A stretch of DNA of 64,000 bases. Origin: Chloranthus sessilifolius. Lineage: Eukaryota; Streptophyta; Magnoliopsida; Chloranthales; Chloranthaceae. Both the position numbers and the translations under genes were made by a program. Positions 8,726 to 18,852 of this stretch are shown in pieces. The notes beneath the pieces are model-generated. The model saw nothing but the letters and a program-made list of their open reading frames with translations, was not told the origin of the DNA and did not search any database. The stretch spans positions 42,462,685 through 42,526,684 of the forward strand of contig CM037598.1 of NCBI GenBank assembly GCA_021018995.1, read 5' to 3'. Every line of letters begins with the position of its first letter. Within the stretch, counting starts at the first letter, position 1.

Positions 8726-9729
8726 ATGGCTCCTAAAAGCGCACCTGTGAAGGCCACTGTGGAGCCTTCACCTGAGAAAGCCAAGTCCTCTACGGCTCTG
8801 CAAAAAGGGAAGGGGTGGTATCGGAGCGGGCTGCACCAACATCTGATTACTCTACACCTTCTGAGCTCCTCCTTTCCATTCCCTTAGAGCCTGAAGCCAT
8901 TTTTGATATCTCCTTCTTTGAATCTGAGCCATTGTCAGCACCTGCAATAGAGTTCTTGCGCAAGGCTGGTCTGCTCCCCTTGCTGCAAATGATTCCTGCC
9001 CTAGTCTACCCTAGGTTAGTGCAACTCTTCTACCAGCACCTTAGACTCAGACCCGACACACAAGGGCAACCAGGCCTCCTTGCATTAGTTGATAACTTTG
9101 AGATGCTGTTTAACCTGGAGCTGATCGCTGAAGACTTGGGCATCCCTGCCAGATTTGATCCCAAGTGCGGTTATGGTGCCCCTGTGAATGCCCCCATTGA
9201 CACAATTGCCCATGCCATTACCAGAGGCTTGAAGGCCACAGGGGACTCCATCAGAAGAAGAGATTTGGAGCCCAAACTACTGTTCATTGATCAAGTTTTG
9301 AGGAAGAACATCTATTGCTCTAGCCATCAGCAAGAAAGGAGGACACCAATTGCTGATGCTCTGTATTCCTTCTCTCTGGGCCATGGATTCAATGCTACCG
9401 GGCTGATCTTCAAGGCCATGAAGGATACAATGGTGAAGTTAGGGCTGCAAAAGAAGAGCCACACTCTCTCCTATGGAAGACTCATCACCAGACTGCTTTT
9501 AAGGGGAGGATACAAGATACCGGTGGGGGAATTACCTGCTGACCTCACTCCCACAACATTTGCTAAAAGACAATGGGGGATCAGCAGAAGCTTAATGGAT
9601 CCCCAGAAGAAGAAGAAGAAGACTGAAGCTCAGGAGGTCTCCGAGCAGAGAGAGGAAGCTGCTGTGGCAAGGGCCACCCCTGCTCCCAAAAAGAAGGCAA
9701 CAACCCTTGCCCCAAAGAAAGTGGCATGA
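8726..9729 (+). pseudogene. Env-like gene of B, N-terminal conserved domain
   Basis: An ATG at 8726 opens a short Lys/Pro-rich start (MAPKSAPVKATVEPSPEKAK). A frameshift near 8810 leads into a 304-codon frame (8815-9729) with LLPLL, YPRLVQLFYQHL, DNFEMLFNLELIAEDLGIPA, PKCGYGAP, IDQVLRKNIYCSSHQQERRTPIADALYSFSLGH read as blocks, and a Lys-rich tail. The same domain occurs in element A (1-728) and at 21635-21862. It resembles the plant-specific domain of Athila-type third ORFs. I see no signal peptide or membrane segment, so the name env-like reflects position only. The frame stops with TGA at 9727-9729, but similarly proline-rich coding sequence continues beyond. Confidence 0.75.
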
Positions 9730-10886
9730 GCTTCTGTCACCTCTGCTTCTGCAGCAATTCCTCCACCCACCACTCTGACCTCCCCCTCCCTTCTTCAACC
9801 ATTCCATCTTTCACTTCTCCCCTTTCCTCTCCTTTCTCCCTTCCCCCTCCAACCATTATCCACTTTGGGTGAAAGTCTTTGAACCCCAAGACACCACTCC
9901 ACCTTCACCCACCCCACCACAATCAACATCCCAAGTCTCTCCATAGCCCCGATCCTCACCCCGGCAGCCTCCCTTGATATCCTACCTCAAAAAGAAAACC
10001 CCTCACACTACCCCTGCCTTTCCCACAACCACACCCCTTAGTGACCAACCCTTAGTCCCACCTCTCCATGACCTGGACTTCAACCTAGCCACCACCTCTG
10101 GGTATCAAGCCTTCATGACCAGTTTGCTTGATCCCTTGCCTACCCCCGACATCCCTCTCCCTGAGTCCCCTCTCCCTTCACCACATCATTCACCCGACCC
10201 CCCCCCCATTCCCCCCTACCACTTTCCACCATGCCCCCACTTCCCCTTTCCAACCCATTCCTTCCTACCCTCCTACCCCCCTCATCCAACCTCTGATTCC
10301 CTTACTCATATCTTTTCCCTTATCCATGACCTCCAAACCCAACTATCCAACACCACGAGACCCAAGCCAAAATGTAACCCACATAAATACCCTCCAATCC
10401 AACCGCACACATTGACAAACCCACCAATCCCAACACAACCCCTTCCACCTCTGCCTCCCTGTTCCCACCCCTACCCCATTGACTCGCCTCCATCCTTCCC
10501 CCTCCCTGGTACCATACTTGCCCACTCTTTTCCCTCTCTCCCTACCTTTCCACCTCTAATACTGCCTCCCCCTCACTTCACCAACACTGCTACCCAAACC
10601 GACCCCATTCCATTCCCCTCCACCTATCTCCTCCACCCCCTATTTGCACCCCCCTCCTTCCATTTCCACCCTTCACCATACCCTTCTTCCCTTCCTCTGA
10701 ACCACCCCCATCAGCTGCCCTCCCTTCATTTTATTACCCACCCCTACCTTCCATTCCCCCTCTTCTCCCACCTCCTCCTCAATTCATTGACCATTCCACC
10801 CAGACCACCCAACCCATTGCTTCAACCCCCACTTCCCCCCCCAGGCTCCAGCAACCTCTCTTCCTTCCACTTCATTTCTCCCTATC
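9730..10886 (+). pseudogene. Env-like gene of B, proline-rich middle
   Basis: A strongly C- and T-rich stretch with almost no G. It reads as Pro/Ser/Leu/His-rich protein in more than one frame, the longest running 9974-11005. Early blocks such as DLDFNLATTSGYQAF look like real coding sequence; later frames may be by-products of the base composition. Stops and frameshifts separate it from the flanking domains. It probably was a flexible linker between the N-terminal domain and the coiled-coil part. Confidence 0.5.
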
Positions 10887-12419
10887 TTGCCCAGACACTC
10901 CTATTACACCCCTCCCTACTTCACCCTCCTCCATGCCATGAGGGACAATCCTTATATCAAGAGGGATGTTCTCAATGGCATGGCCCAACTCCGCCAAGCC
11001 ATTGAATACCCCTTGCTGCAGAAGCTGAGTGATATGAAGCTTGCTCACAACGAGCAGCTGTGCGATATTTCAAAAGGATGGGAGGCCATTCTGGAGACAT
11101 CAAATACGAACAAGGTTGTAACAACCTACTACAAAGTAATTGTTGACATGGAAAAGGCCAATGCTGAGAGGGTGAAAAAAGACTAACCGATTATTGGAGA
11201 AGAAATTGAACAATACTCAGGAAGTCACCCGTCTCAGTAAGGAGCTTGCGAATACCAATCTCTTGTGGGCCAATAAGAAAATAGAAATCTTGGAGCAGAG
11301 AGTTGCTTTCCTGCTGTCCCAACCTATCCAAGCCACCCCCATCGCTACCGCTCCCCCTGAGGCCCCATCTTCTTCCGCACCTCAAGGCCCATCTTCTTCC
11401 ACAACCCCTATACCAACTCCTACACAGTCTGTTCCCCCCACTCCCCCAGCCCTCGCTCCGGCAGCTCCTCCTGTTCCTCCTCCAATGCTTGCTGTCGTTC
11501 CTTCTGCAGCACCCACAACACCTGTTGCTCCTGCTGTGACCCCTACGGTAGCTCCTGCTCCTACATCAGTGGCCCCCCTATTTCCTCTCCTGCCATAAAA
11601 AGGAAACACACCCCTTCACAGAAAAAGCCCACTTCTAAGCGAGCCACTGCAGCCCAAAAAGGCAAACGGCCGGCCCCTCCATCCCCACCTCCAAAGGTCA
11701 CCCGAGCTTCCATTCAGGATGATCCCCATGGGCGCCTCCTCTCCAAAGAAGAACGCAGACAGGCTGCTGCTGCCCTAGGTTTGGACCCTACTGCGCTCTT
11801 TCCGTCTGATTCTGAGTCTGAGGAGGCACCACCTATGGATCCCAGTGCCCAACCTACTATGGCTGCCCCTGTCGCCCAATCCTATCCTCAGAGACGGAAA
11901 GTTACTGCTAAGAAGACCACTCCCCCATCTTGCTCTTTGAAAATTGGCAAAGAACCATCTGCCCAGTTTGAGGAGGCACCACCACCAAGCAAGTCCGCGA
12001 AAGGAAAGAGCCCTGCTGGGCCTCCTGCGAAATTACCAGTTCCATCTCCTGTGGCTCCCCCTCCAGCGGAAAAAGGGAAAGGTCCTCTCCTGTCTTAAAT
12101 GCCAGCTCCAGCCAAATCTCCTGTTCCCCCTCCTGCGCCTCCACCAACCCAATCATCTCCTATTTCACCTCAGCCTCAGCCTGGGCAAGCCTCCAAAGGT
12201 ACGGGCCCCAAAGGGAAATCTGCCACCAAACCCCCTGAGCCACCCACTGTACAATCTTCGGAAATCCCTCCTGAGCCAAAGAAGAGAAAAATGAGAGTCC
12301 GGGCTCCTACCATACCCAAAACTCCAGAGCAGAGAACAGCTGAGAGGGAACGTAAGAAGAAAGAAGAAGAGGCTATCCTTCAGGAACATGCAAGGAAGAT
12401 GGGCTGGGATAAATTTTAA
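10887..12419 (+). pseudogene. Env-like gene of B, coiled-coil and basic C-terminus
   Basis: Blocks in order: MRDNPYIKRDVLNGMAQLRQ and a helical region to 11186; after a frameshift, EKKLNNTQEVTRLSKELA...KKIEILEQRVAFLL (11194-11330), which has the spacing of a coiled coil; a Pro/Ala/Thr-rich stretch to 11598; a Lys/Arg-rich nuclear-signal-like segment near 11600-11680; and a basic end (KKRKMRVRAPTIPK, RERKKKEEEA) stopping at 12417-12419. An in-frame stop lies at 12096-12098. The basic, coiled-coil composition fits a nucleic-acid-associated or scaffold protein better than a membrane envelope. Confidence 0.6.
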
Positions 12420-12623
12420 TTCAAATTCTAATTAGATTGCACCTAGGATTTCCTCTATTTCTTTTACAGATGATCTCTTGTATTTTGTACAGTTTTAATA
12501 TTTCATAGACTTTTCACTATCATCTGTCACTGCTTTATGCATGTGTTTTGTTTTCCTTTTCTGTAATGTTGCAATAACTCTGCTGCACATAGACCTTGAA
12601 CCAGTGAGGACACTGCTCCTCAT

Positions 12624-12639
12624 AGGTTTGGGGGTATGG
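12624..12639 (+). promoter_or_regulatory. Internal polypurine-like motif (second PPT candidate)
   Basis: AGGTTTGGGGGTATGG is nearly the same as the terminal tract AGGTTTGGGGGTG, but lies about 1.7 kb earlier. Copies occur in D near 48339-48354 and in H near 53167-53184 (minus), each after a GAGGACA motif. Confidence 0.5.
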
Positions 12640-14140
12640 CAGGCAGACCCTACCAATGGAATGGTTAACATAAGTGCAGCAGACCCATCTGAGCAATATG
12701 GAAATGGACCTCTGTCCACTTAAGAATCATAAAATTAAGAAGTTTAAAATTTATGCAAACTTTGAACATTATAGACTCCTAATATTCCACATTTCCATAA
12801 TAATTTCACCAAGGAAACACATGTATCTGCACTTAGTGAATCAGTAGAGAGAAAAAAAGGTGAGGACATACTTAAAGTTCAAAGGATGACCAGAACTAGT
12901 GAGAATTGGGCCTACAAATTTTTTTTTTTCTTTTTGAGGAGTAACTAAGGCACTTCTTCTAGTTCTAAGGACTGGCTGAGTCTCTGTGCTCACTAGAAGT
13001 TAGGTAACTCCAAGTTGAAACAACTGACAGTACTCATGAAACCTAGGAAAGGATCAAGGCCTTCTCTTGGACAGTTTGAGCCTAAAAAGATCAATCCTAA
13101 AGCAACTGCCCTTGTCCATACCCCTTTGAGCTTTAAATCCTACATTTCATCAAAATACACCTGAGTTCTTGAACCTGAACCTATGAACTTGATTCAACCT
13201 ACCCTCACTCTGAGAATTCAGAAGGTAAAGGAGAAAGAGTTGAAGATGGACTAGCTATGGTTAGCATTAGGTGAATGGAGAAGAAGCATCTATTCTGGCA
13301 GAATGATAACTGAGGACATGGTGGCATGTCTGAGAAGCAAAAACAAAATAAAATAAAATAAAATAAAGGGGAAGAAAACTCTAGCAAAAAGAAACAAAAG
13401 AAATAATAATGAAGAGGAATAAGAGAGAAGTCAAGAGGAACCTTCATTGGAAAATCAAAATCAAGAAGAGAAACTGATCACTTCAAATATGAAAATCTCA
13501 AAGAAGATGAAGGGAGCTGAATTCAAGAAGGTGAAGTCATGAACCACCTCCTGCACCCACTGAGTTCTCAAATTTTGAACCCCTTTTCAAACCTTCTATT
13601 CTTTTCAACCATACTCCATAAGCCACATTTTAACCCAGTTAAAAGCCCTTGTGATCTAAAGATTGAGTGAGCTGTCATGCGAAGATAAGGAATTATCCAA
13701 TCTATGGTGAGAAATTGACAATGATGCCAGCACTGAAGAACTCTGCCTATGCTCATGCTTACAAACCCAGTTGGGGGATGTAACTGCTCTTGAGCTTGTG
13801 AGAAACTGAACCCCTCAACAAACCGTGATGAGAGTATGCCCTGAAAAGCTTTCTTTTGGGTCTGAACTTGAATATATTCTGTATGACCTTAACCTAATTT
13901 TCTGACATAAGGATAAGCTCAGTACTGACATGCATTTGTGCAATTTTCTGTGATCACAAATTATTTGGAAATGCTGTGCTAACATGTGAATTATGCTGTC
14001 TAAGTTCCTGCGCAACCAATGAATTAAACTTCTTTTATGCTAATTCATGAGTAGACTAAATCTGATTCCTTAACTGCTCATTGGAAGACATTGCACTTTA
14101 GTTAACTATTTCATTGGAGAAGTTTGTGGGTGTCTTCACT

Positions 14141-14252
14141 GAAAACCCTCAGGAGACTTCACTCCTCCACTAGGGATCACCTAGGGGTTTAAAAGGCTTG
14201 GTACATATGCTAAATGTATCCGTGCTCCCTACGAAAGTGGCATTTAATTTTT
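14141..14252 (+). other. Conserved 3' block with a possible hairpin
   Basis: This block is almost identical in D (58359-58464), in the family-2 element (25687-25791, minus) and in H (51554-51660, minus). CCCT-C-AGGAG can pair with CTCCT-CCACT-AGGG across a six-base loop. It ends at a CTACGAAAGTG motif about 45-60 bases before the polypurine tract. A role in packaging, export or plus-strand priming is possible; none is shown. Confidence 0.6.
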
Positions 14253-14295
14253 AGGATAGATTTAATGTAGCTTTGCTAAGGGACTAGCAAAGATT

Positions 14296-14308
14296 AGGTT
14301 TGGGGGTG
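14296..14308 (+). promoter_or_regulatory. Polypurine tract of element B
   Basis: AGGTTTGGGGGTG directly precedes the TGTTAAG start of the 3' LTR. In Ty3/gypsy elements this RNA tract primes plus-strand DNA synthesis. Confidence 0.8.
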
Positions 14309-16772
14309 TGTTAAGACCTGAAAAGTACCACTTTTCACCCCTTAACTTAACCTTTGATTAGACCCTTAGCCACTTAATAAACTCCTCTTAAGTGTTTTGT
14401 TCAGGAATAATCAGTAGTGAAATAAGGCCAAGAATCCTGTTATGAAGCCTGCTTTGGCACCAGATGCCCCTCAGCAAGAATGCACCTTGAAGCCTCGCAC
14501 AGATCAACTGAGCTTCCCAAGGCTTTACAAGCAACCTCTCGCGCAGATGAATGACTGGGGAGCTTCAGAAACTCAACTCCGTGCAGCTCTCACGAAGATC
14601 AACGGTAGAACATAGTGCTCAGTGTCGCACAGTTCAAGGCAGACTTCTCTCAATCTTGCGAAGATCGCTTAAGAGCGGTGAGAGAGAGCTTGAAGATTTC
14701 GTGCGGTATCAGCGATCGCCATGAGGTACAATTCTCAGAAAGAAGAACACCTCGCGCAGTTCGTGCGCCATTCAAGAAAGAAAGAATCCTGGCGAAGGCA
14801 AAGCCCATCTCGCGAAGATTGAGTGAGACAAAGAACCTCGCGCAGTCAGAACTCAAAAGAACCTCGTGAGGTAACTCGCGAAGTCCAAGTAAAGAAAAGA
14901 GCTCGCGCAGTTCTCGCGCTGCTGCCCAGCGAAGACTAATCTATCGCACGACTGCTTGAATTGTAACCTCGCGACGCTTGAGACTATGTTTTCTATTCAA
15001 CCTCGTGAACTCCAACTCAGCGAGAGCTTAACTCTCTACCGCGCGATTGCCTAAAGAGCAAACCAAGGCAACCTCGCGACGGCTGAAGCTTCAGTGTCAA
15101 ATCATCCTAGCGAAGAGCAATGAGCTACCACGCGAGATGTCTGGGAAACTACAGCTACCTAGCGAGCCTCTGAACCTAAACTTCCATCTCTTCAGCAGAG
15201 GGCATTCTGGAAACTTCCAATGATTAGGGCACGCATTCCCATGCTTAAATCTCCGTGCACACGCTCCGAGGCATCCAAGGATCAGTAGAAGGCCACGTGG
15301 CATCGTTAAAATTAGGGTTTCCTAACCCTAATGCGCCGCCACCCCACTGCTATATATACCCAGGCCTAGGTTAGGTTTAGGTATCTAAGAACCTATCTCA
15401 GATCGCTTTTCTTTTCTCTTTTATTTTTAGCAGTAAGTAGTTTTTCTTTTTCTTTTTCTTTTCTTCTCTCCATAGTCCAGCAATTGCTGGCTATGACTTT
15501 GTATATGTATTTGAGTTAGATTAATGGAAATTTTGTAATAGGATTTATACTTTGTGGGATTGCTGTTGATTTGTGAGATGCTCTGTGCAAGGCTGTTGCC
15601 TTGTGATCTGCCATTGCCTAGGCAATGGAGGACTGATTTTAAGGGCCACTCAGATCCAAGTAACCTACGTGTCTAGGCTATCATGGTCTTTCAGCATTAG
15701 CCCCACCACAGGACCTACTAGATCTGAAATCCCCATGGGAGCTTGAGCTGGTAGCCTGGTGAACATGGTAGTTTTGTCTTGGGCTCTGTGAGGAGGATAA
15801 CCTCTGGGATAGTCTGTGACCATTTAAGTGGATAGATTATAGCCTTAGGGTGATTCTGATCCACCGATCCAAGATGGATCCTTCTTCTTTTCCCCTGAGC
15901 TTGTAGAAGCTTGGTGAGGGATTGTACAGAGGCAAACTCCCCCATAGTTGTATAGATCTGCCATCAGATGCCGGATCTGATCTGGTTATAGAGATTATAG
16001 GCTGGTGACTGGACCATTGTAGCCTCTCTCAAGCAATGGACAGCTGGATCGAAGGTTGTACTCAACCACTTGCTGGTTCTATGTGTCTGGGCTATCATGG
16101 TTTTCCAGCCTTGGCCCCACACATGGAACTTTAGAGGTTGAGGTTCCCTATGGAATCCTGAGCTGGTAGCCTAGATGAAATAGTGCCTGCAATGATTTAA
16201 TAGTTATGTTCTGACCCATCCTTGGATAGTGGCTCCCCTATGGGATAGTCTGTGACCATGTAAGTGGACAGGTTATAGCCCTAAGGGTGGAGTCATGGCA
16301 GTAGAGATGGGTTGGATCCTTTCTCCTCAGAGGTGATAATGTAGCCTCTGGACAGGATTTCTATAACATCAGATCTAAATCTGAGTTACAAGAACTCCTC
16401 TGATCTTGGCTCAAAAACATATTTCTCACCTTTTTATAATTATTTTCCACACTCCATCCATCCTCTCAATCCTTTCTGTAATTTAGTTATTAGAATACTT
16501 AGAATAAGTGACCTCAAACTCCCCTCCTTTTAGGACTGCCAGATCTGTAGACAGATCTGGAGGGACTACTAGAGACGGCTCCCTTGGAGCCTTAGATCAC
16601 CTTTCCCTGTGGGACAAACTCTTACTTATCAAAACTTGCTACAAAAGATCCTGTATCTTGCAGGTCTAGGATTTCCGAGTTGTGATGATTCATCCCCTGT
16701 TTCATTCTATTTTTGATTCTTGCAGACTTTCACCACCAACCAATAAGGGAAGCACACTTGAAATCGACAACA
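14309..16772 (+). repeat. 3' LTR of element B, complete
   Basis: Begins TGTTAAGACC and ends CGACAACA, giving TGTT...AACA ends, and is followed by the CTAAT duplication. Length is 2464 bases. U3 holds the CGCG array (about 14490-15150), then the telomere-like palindrome (15312-15331) and TATA box (15351-15358). The long U5 contains two copies of a GTGACCAT(T/G)TAAGTGGA module (near 15817 and 16249) inside an imperfect repeat of about 415 bases. Confidence 0.92.
15351..15358 (+). promoter_or_regulatory. TATA box of the 3' LTR of B
   Basis: TATATATA after the CGCG array and telomere-like palindrome. Reading from here would run out of B into the antisense strand of element A's gag. Confidence 0.6.
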
Positions 16773-16777
16773 CTAAT
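16773..16777. repeat. Target-site duplication of element B, right copy (CTAAT)
   Basis: Matches 5698-5702. Directly to the right, GCATGAGGAAATG matches the uninterrupted sequence at 28558-28570 in element C. Confidence 0.9.
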
Positions 16778-18518
16778 GCATGAGGAAATGGTAGCTGTGG
16801 GACTACTGGTGCTACAGCTGCATGCCTAACCACAACTTAGTCAAATTTTTTTTTTTTTTTTTCTTCATTTAATGTTCGCTGTTGGGGCTCAGCATCAGCC
16901 CCTTTATTTTTGCCTTGCTGATCCATAGCAGGGGATGACTTCTTTGGTTCTTCACCACTCACCTTTCTTTTATTTTCACTCTCCCTGACCTCCTCAGTTG
17001 CCCTGCCCATAAAATTATCAACCACCCTGCCACTCCTCAGGGTAGTGATTGCATTAGCCTCCTCATGGGTAGAGGATGCTTCTCCAATCATGTACAACCC
17101 TTTAGGGTTGGCCAAGGGCTGACTAGGAAACCTACCCTCCTCTCTTTTGTTCAAAGCATTGTAAATTTGACTCGGCTGGTTCTCTATTTTTTTAATGCTT
17201 TGCCCATGAGAGTTCATAGTTTAGACCAAGTTCCCCAAATTCTGCATAGATGCTAGCATTTTCTCTTCAAAGGAAGAGGACATGGGTTGCTGTGGGGGCA
17301 AGACCAACAGATTAGGCTGTGGGGTAGGCAACTAAAAATTCTGTCTTGGTGGGTATCCTTGGTTAAATTGGTGCTAAGGTCTGTATGGAGCTGCCAACTG
17401 CTGCTGCTGGGATTGAGGGTATGTATCTTCTCTCCACCTCAAATTTGGATGGTTTCTCCATGTGTACCCAGCGGGTTGCTGCCCATATGCTTGGGCAGCA
17501 TTGGCATGTTCCATTACAAAATCGAGGAATTGGTTGGCTGATGGACAATCTTGGAGTGAATGTGTGAGAGATTGGCATATCAGACATGCCTCTTCCACTT
17601 ATGCAACCATTCTAGGTTGCATCACATTTATCAATTTGTCAAACTTTAAACTCAGATTGTCCACCTTCCTTTCCAAATCACTTTACACCTTAACTTCATA
17701 CATTCCACCTCCAGGGGTGGACTCTTTCACCAATTTAGGTGGGGTCTAGCAGTCATTGCGAGACAGTGACTCCTGTTGCATGGAATTTCCCCCTATGATG
17801 TCAAACAACTCCCAAGCCTCATCAGCTATCTTGTGGATGTAATTACCACCACATGAGGCATCCACCATATCCCTACTCTTGAGATTAATTTCTTGGTAAA
17901 AGACTTGCACTAGTTGCCACTATGGAATTTGATTGTGGGGGCATTATTTTAACATCTCCTGAAATCTCTCCCATACCTCATAAAAATCCTCAGTTGAGGA
18001 CTGTGTAAATGATAAAATCTTTGTCCTCTTCTAGCTGGTTTTATTAATGGGAAAGAATTTAGCTAGAAATTAGCTTTGGAGGTCACTCCATGTCTGAATG
18101 CTATTGGCTGGGAGCTTAGAGAGTTAGGTGCTAGCTTTAGGGAAAAAAGAAAAAGCCTCTGTTTGGTGGCTTCAGGTCCCAAGCCAGTAATATTAAAAGT
18201 GGTGCAAAGTGCCAAAAATTGGTCAATGTGCTTGTAAGGATCTTCCTTACTGAGCCCATGGAAAGATGGCAGTAAGTTAATGGTGGAGGACTTGATTTCA
18301 TAGTTTCCCTTAACTGAAGGGAATTGTATGCAAAAGGGAGATGTGTAATCCCCAGGCACATTGTATTCCTTCAGGGTTCTTTGCCTCTCAGCCATGATAG
18401 CTGGCTCAGTTTCAACTGTAGGGCCTTGTGTGGTATTTCTTGGTTTAAGGACTCTTTCAACCTCAAGATTTGGAGGTTCCAACTCAGGGTTAAGGGACCT
18501 TCTTCCTACCATACACAC
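16778..18518 (-). pseudogene. gag of element A
   Basis: From 18518 leftwards: a GRRSLNPELEPP start block, PFCIQFPSVKGNYEIKSS, SFHGLSKEDPYKHIDQF (retrotransposon gag core), then a frameshift around 18140 in the FSLKD core; a CCHC knuckle CLICQSLTHSLQDCP near 17580-17540; NHPNLRW and a Gln-rich stretch; and a C-terminal coiled and Lys/Glu-rich part (17217-16837). Gag forms the particle and binds RNA. Several frameshifts and stops make it a pseudogene. The chosen start is the first Met before the GRRSLNP block, which is conserved in C and D. Confidence 0.82.
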
Positions 18519-18834
18519 AGAAATTCAGGAGGTAAAAAAAATGCTCACAGCACACCAAAAAAAAATTTCAAACCAAATTAACAACTAAAAAGATTTACAC
18601 TAAACTAAAGACATGGAATTCAACATCAAGGGATTGAGTTTTAGGGTAAAAGAAGTGCAAACAGAGCTAGCTAAACTCCAGCTACAGCTCTAGCTTTTCC
18701 CTACTGCTGTTTTCCAATTCTGTAAAATTCTACAAAAAAAATCAGCAGTACTTTTTATTCTACTTAAGGCACAGCTACAAAGAATTTTCTAGACTAAAAT
18801 ATAATACAACTCAGGCCTACTAAAAAGATCAATA
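18519..18834 (-). other. Leader of element A between primer site and gag
   Basis: AT-rich, with no long frame. Equivalent leaders exist in C (30318-30627) and H. It would carry the packaging signal; nothing specific can be identified. Confidence 0.6.
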
Positions 18835-18852
18835 TCCCTGGCAGCGGTGCAA
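18835..18852 (-). promoter_or_regulatory. Primer-binding site of element A (tRNA-Asp type)
   Basis: On the minus strand this is a diverged form of TGGCGCCG(T/C)TGCCGGGGA, six bases after the LTR end. The best copies in the window are at 48792-48809 and 62636-62653. Athila-type elements use tRNA-Asp as primer. Confidence 0.65.

Larger units (their letters stand above)
12420..14308 (+). other. Long 3' non-coding region of element B
   Basis: About 1.9 kb with no credible gene. Its blocks recur in the same order in D (48290-48562 plus 57107-58528), in H (51485-53200, minus) and partly in the family-2 element (25628-26345, minus). It contains an internal polypurine-like motif (12624-12639), an AAAAT repeat near 13340-13366, a conserved block at 14141-14252 and the terminal polypurine tract. 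Confidence 0.7.
5703..16772 (+). mobile_element. Element B: Athila-type element without pol, nested in A
   Basis: B is bounded by CTAAT duplications and has LTR ends TATT (TGTT in the 3' copy) and AACA. Order on the plus strand: truncated 5' LTR (5703 to about 7210), junction, gag C-terminus (7262-7920), CGCG cluster and TATA-like box (8230-8435), env-like gene (8726-12419), 3' non-coding region (12420-14308) with a polypurine tract, and 3' LTR (14309-16772). No protease, RT, RNase H or integrase is present, so it would need pol from another element. The primer-binding site and gag N-terminus were lost with the end of the 5' LTR. Confidence 0.9.

Noticed and set aside
9592..9807. Minus-strand ORF opposite the end of the env-like domain
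   Set aside because: Shadow of the Lys-rich coding strand; reads as Gly/Ser/Leu repeats with no similarity.
10128..10525. Extra proline- and glycine-rich ORFs on both strands
   Set aside because: The G-poor strand lacks stop codons in several frames, so open frames arise by composition.
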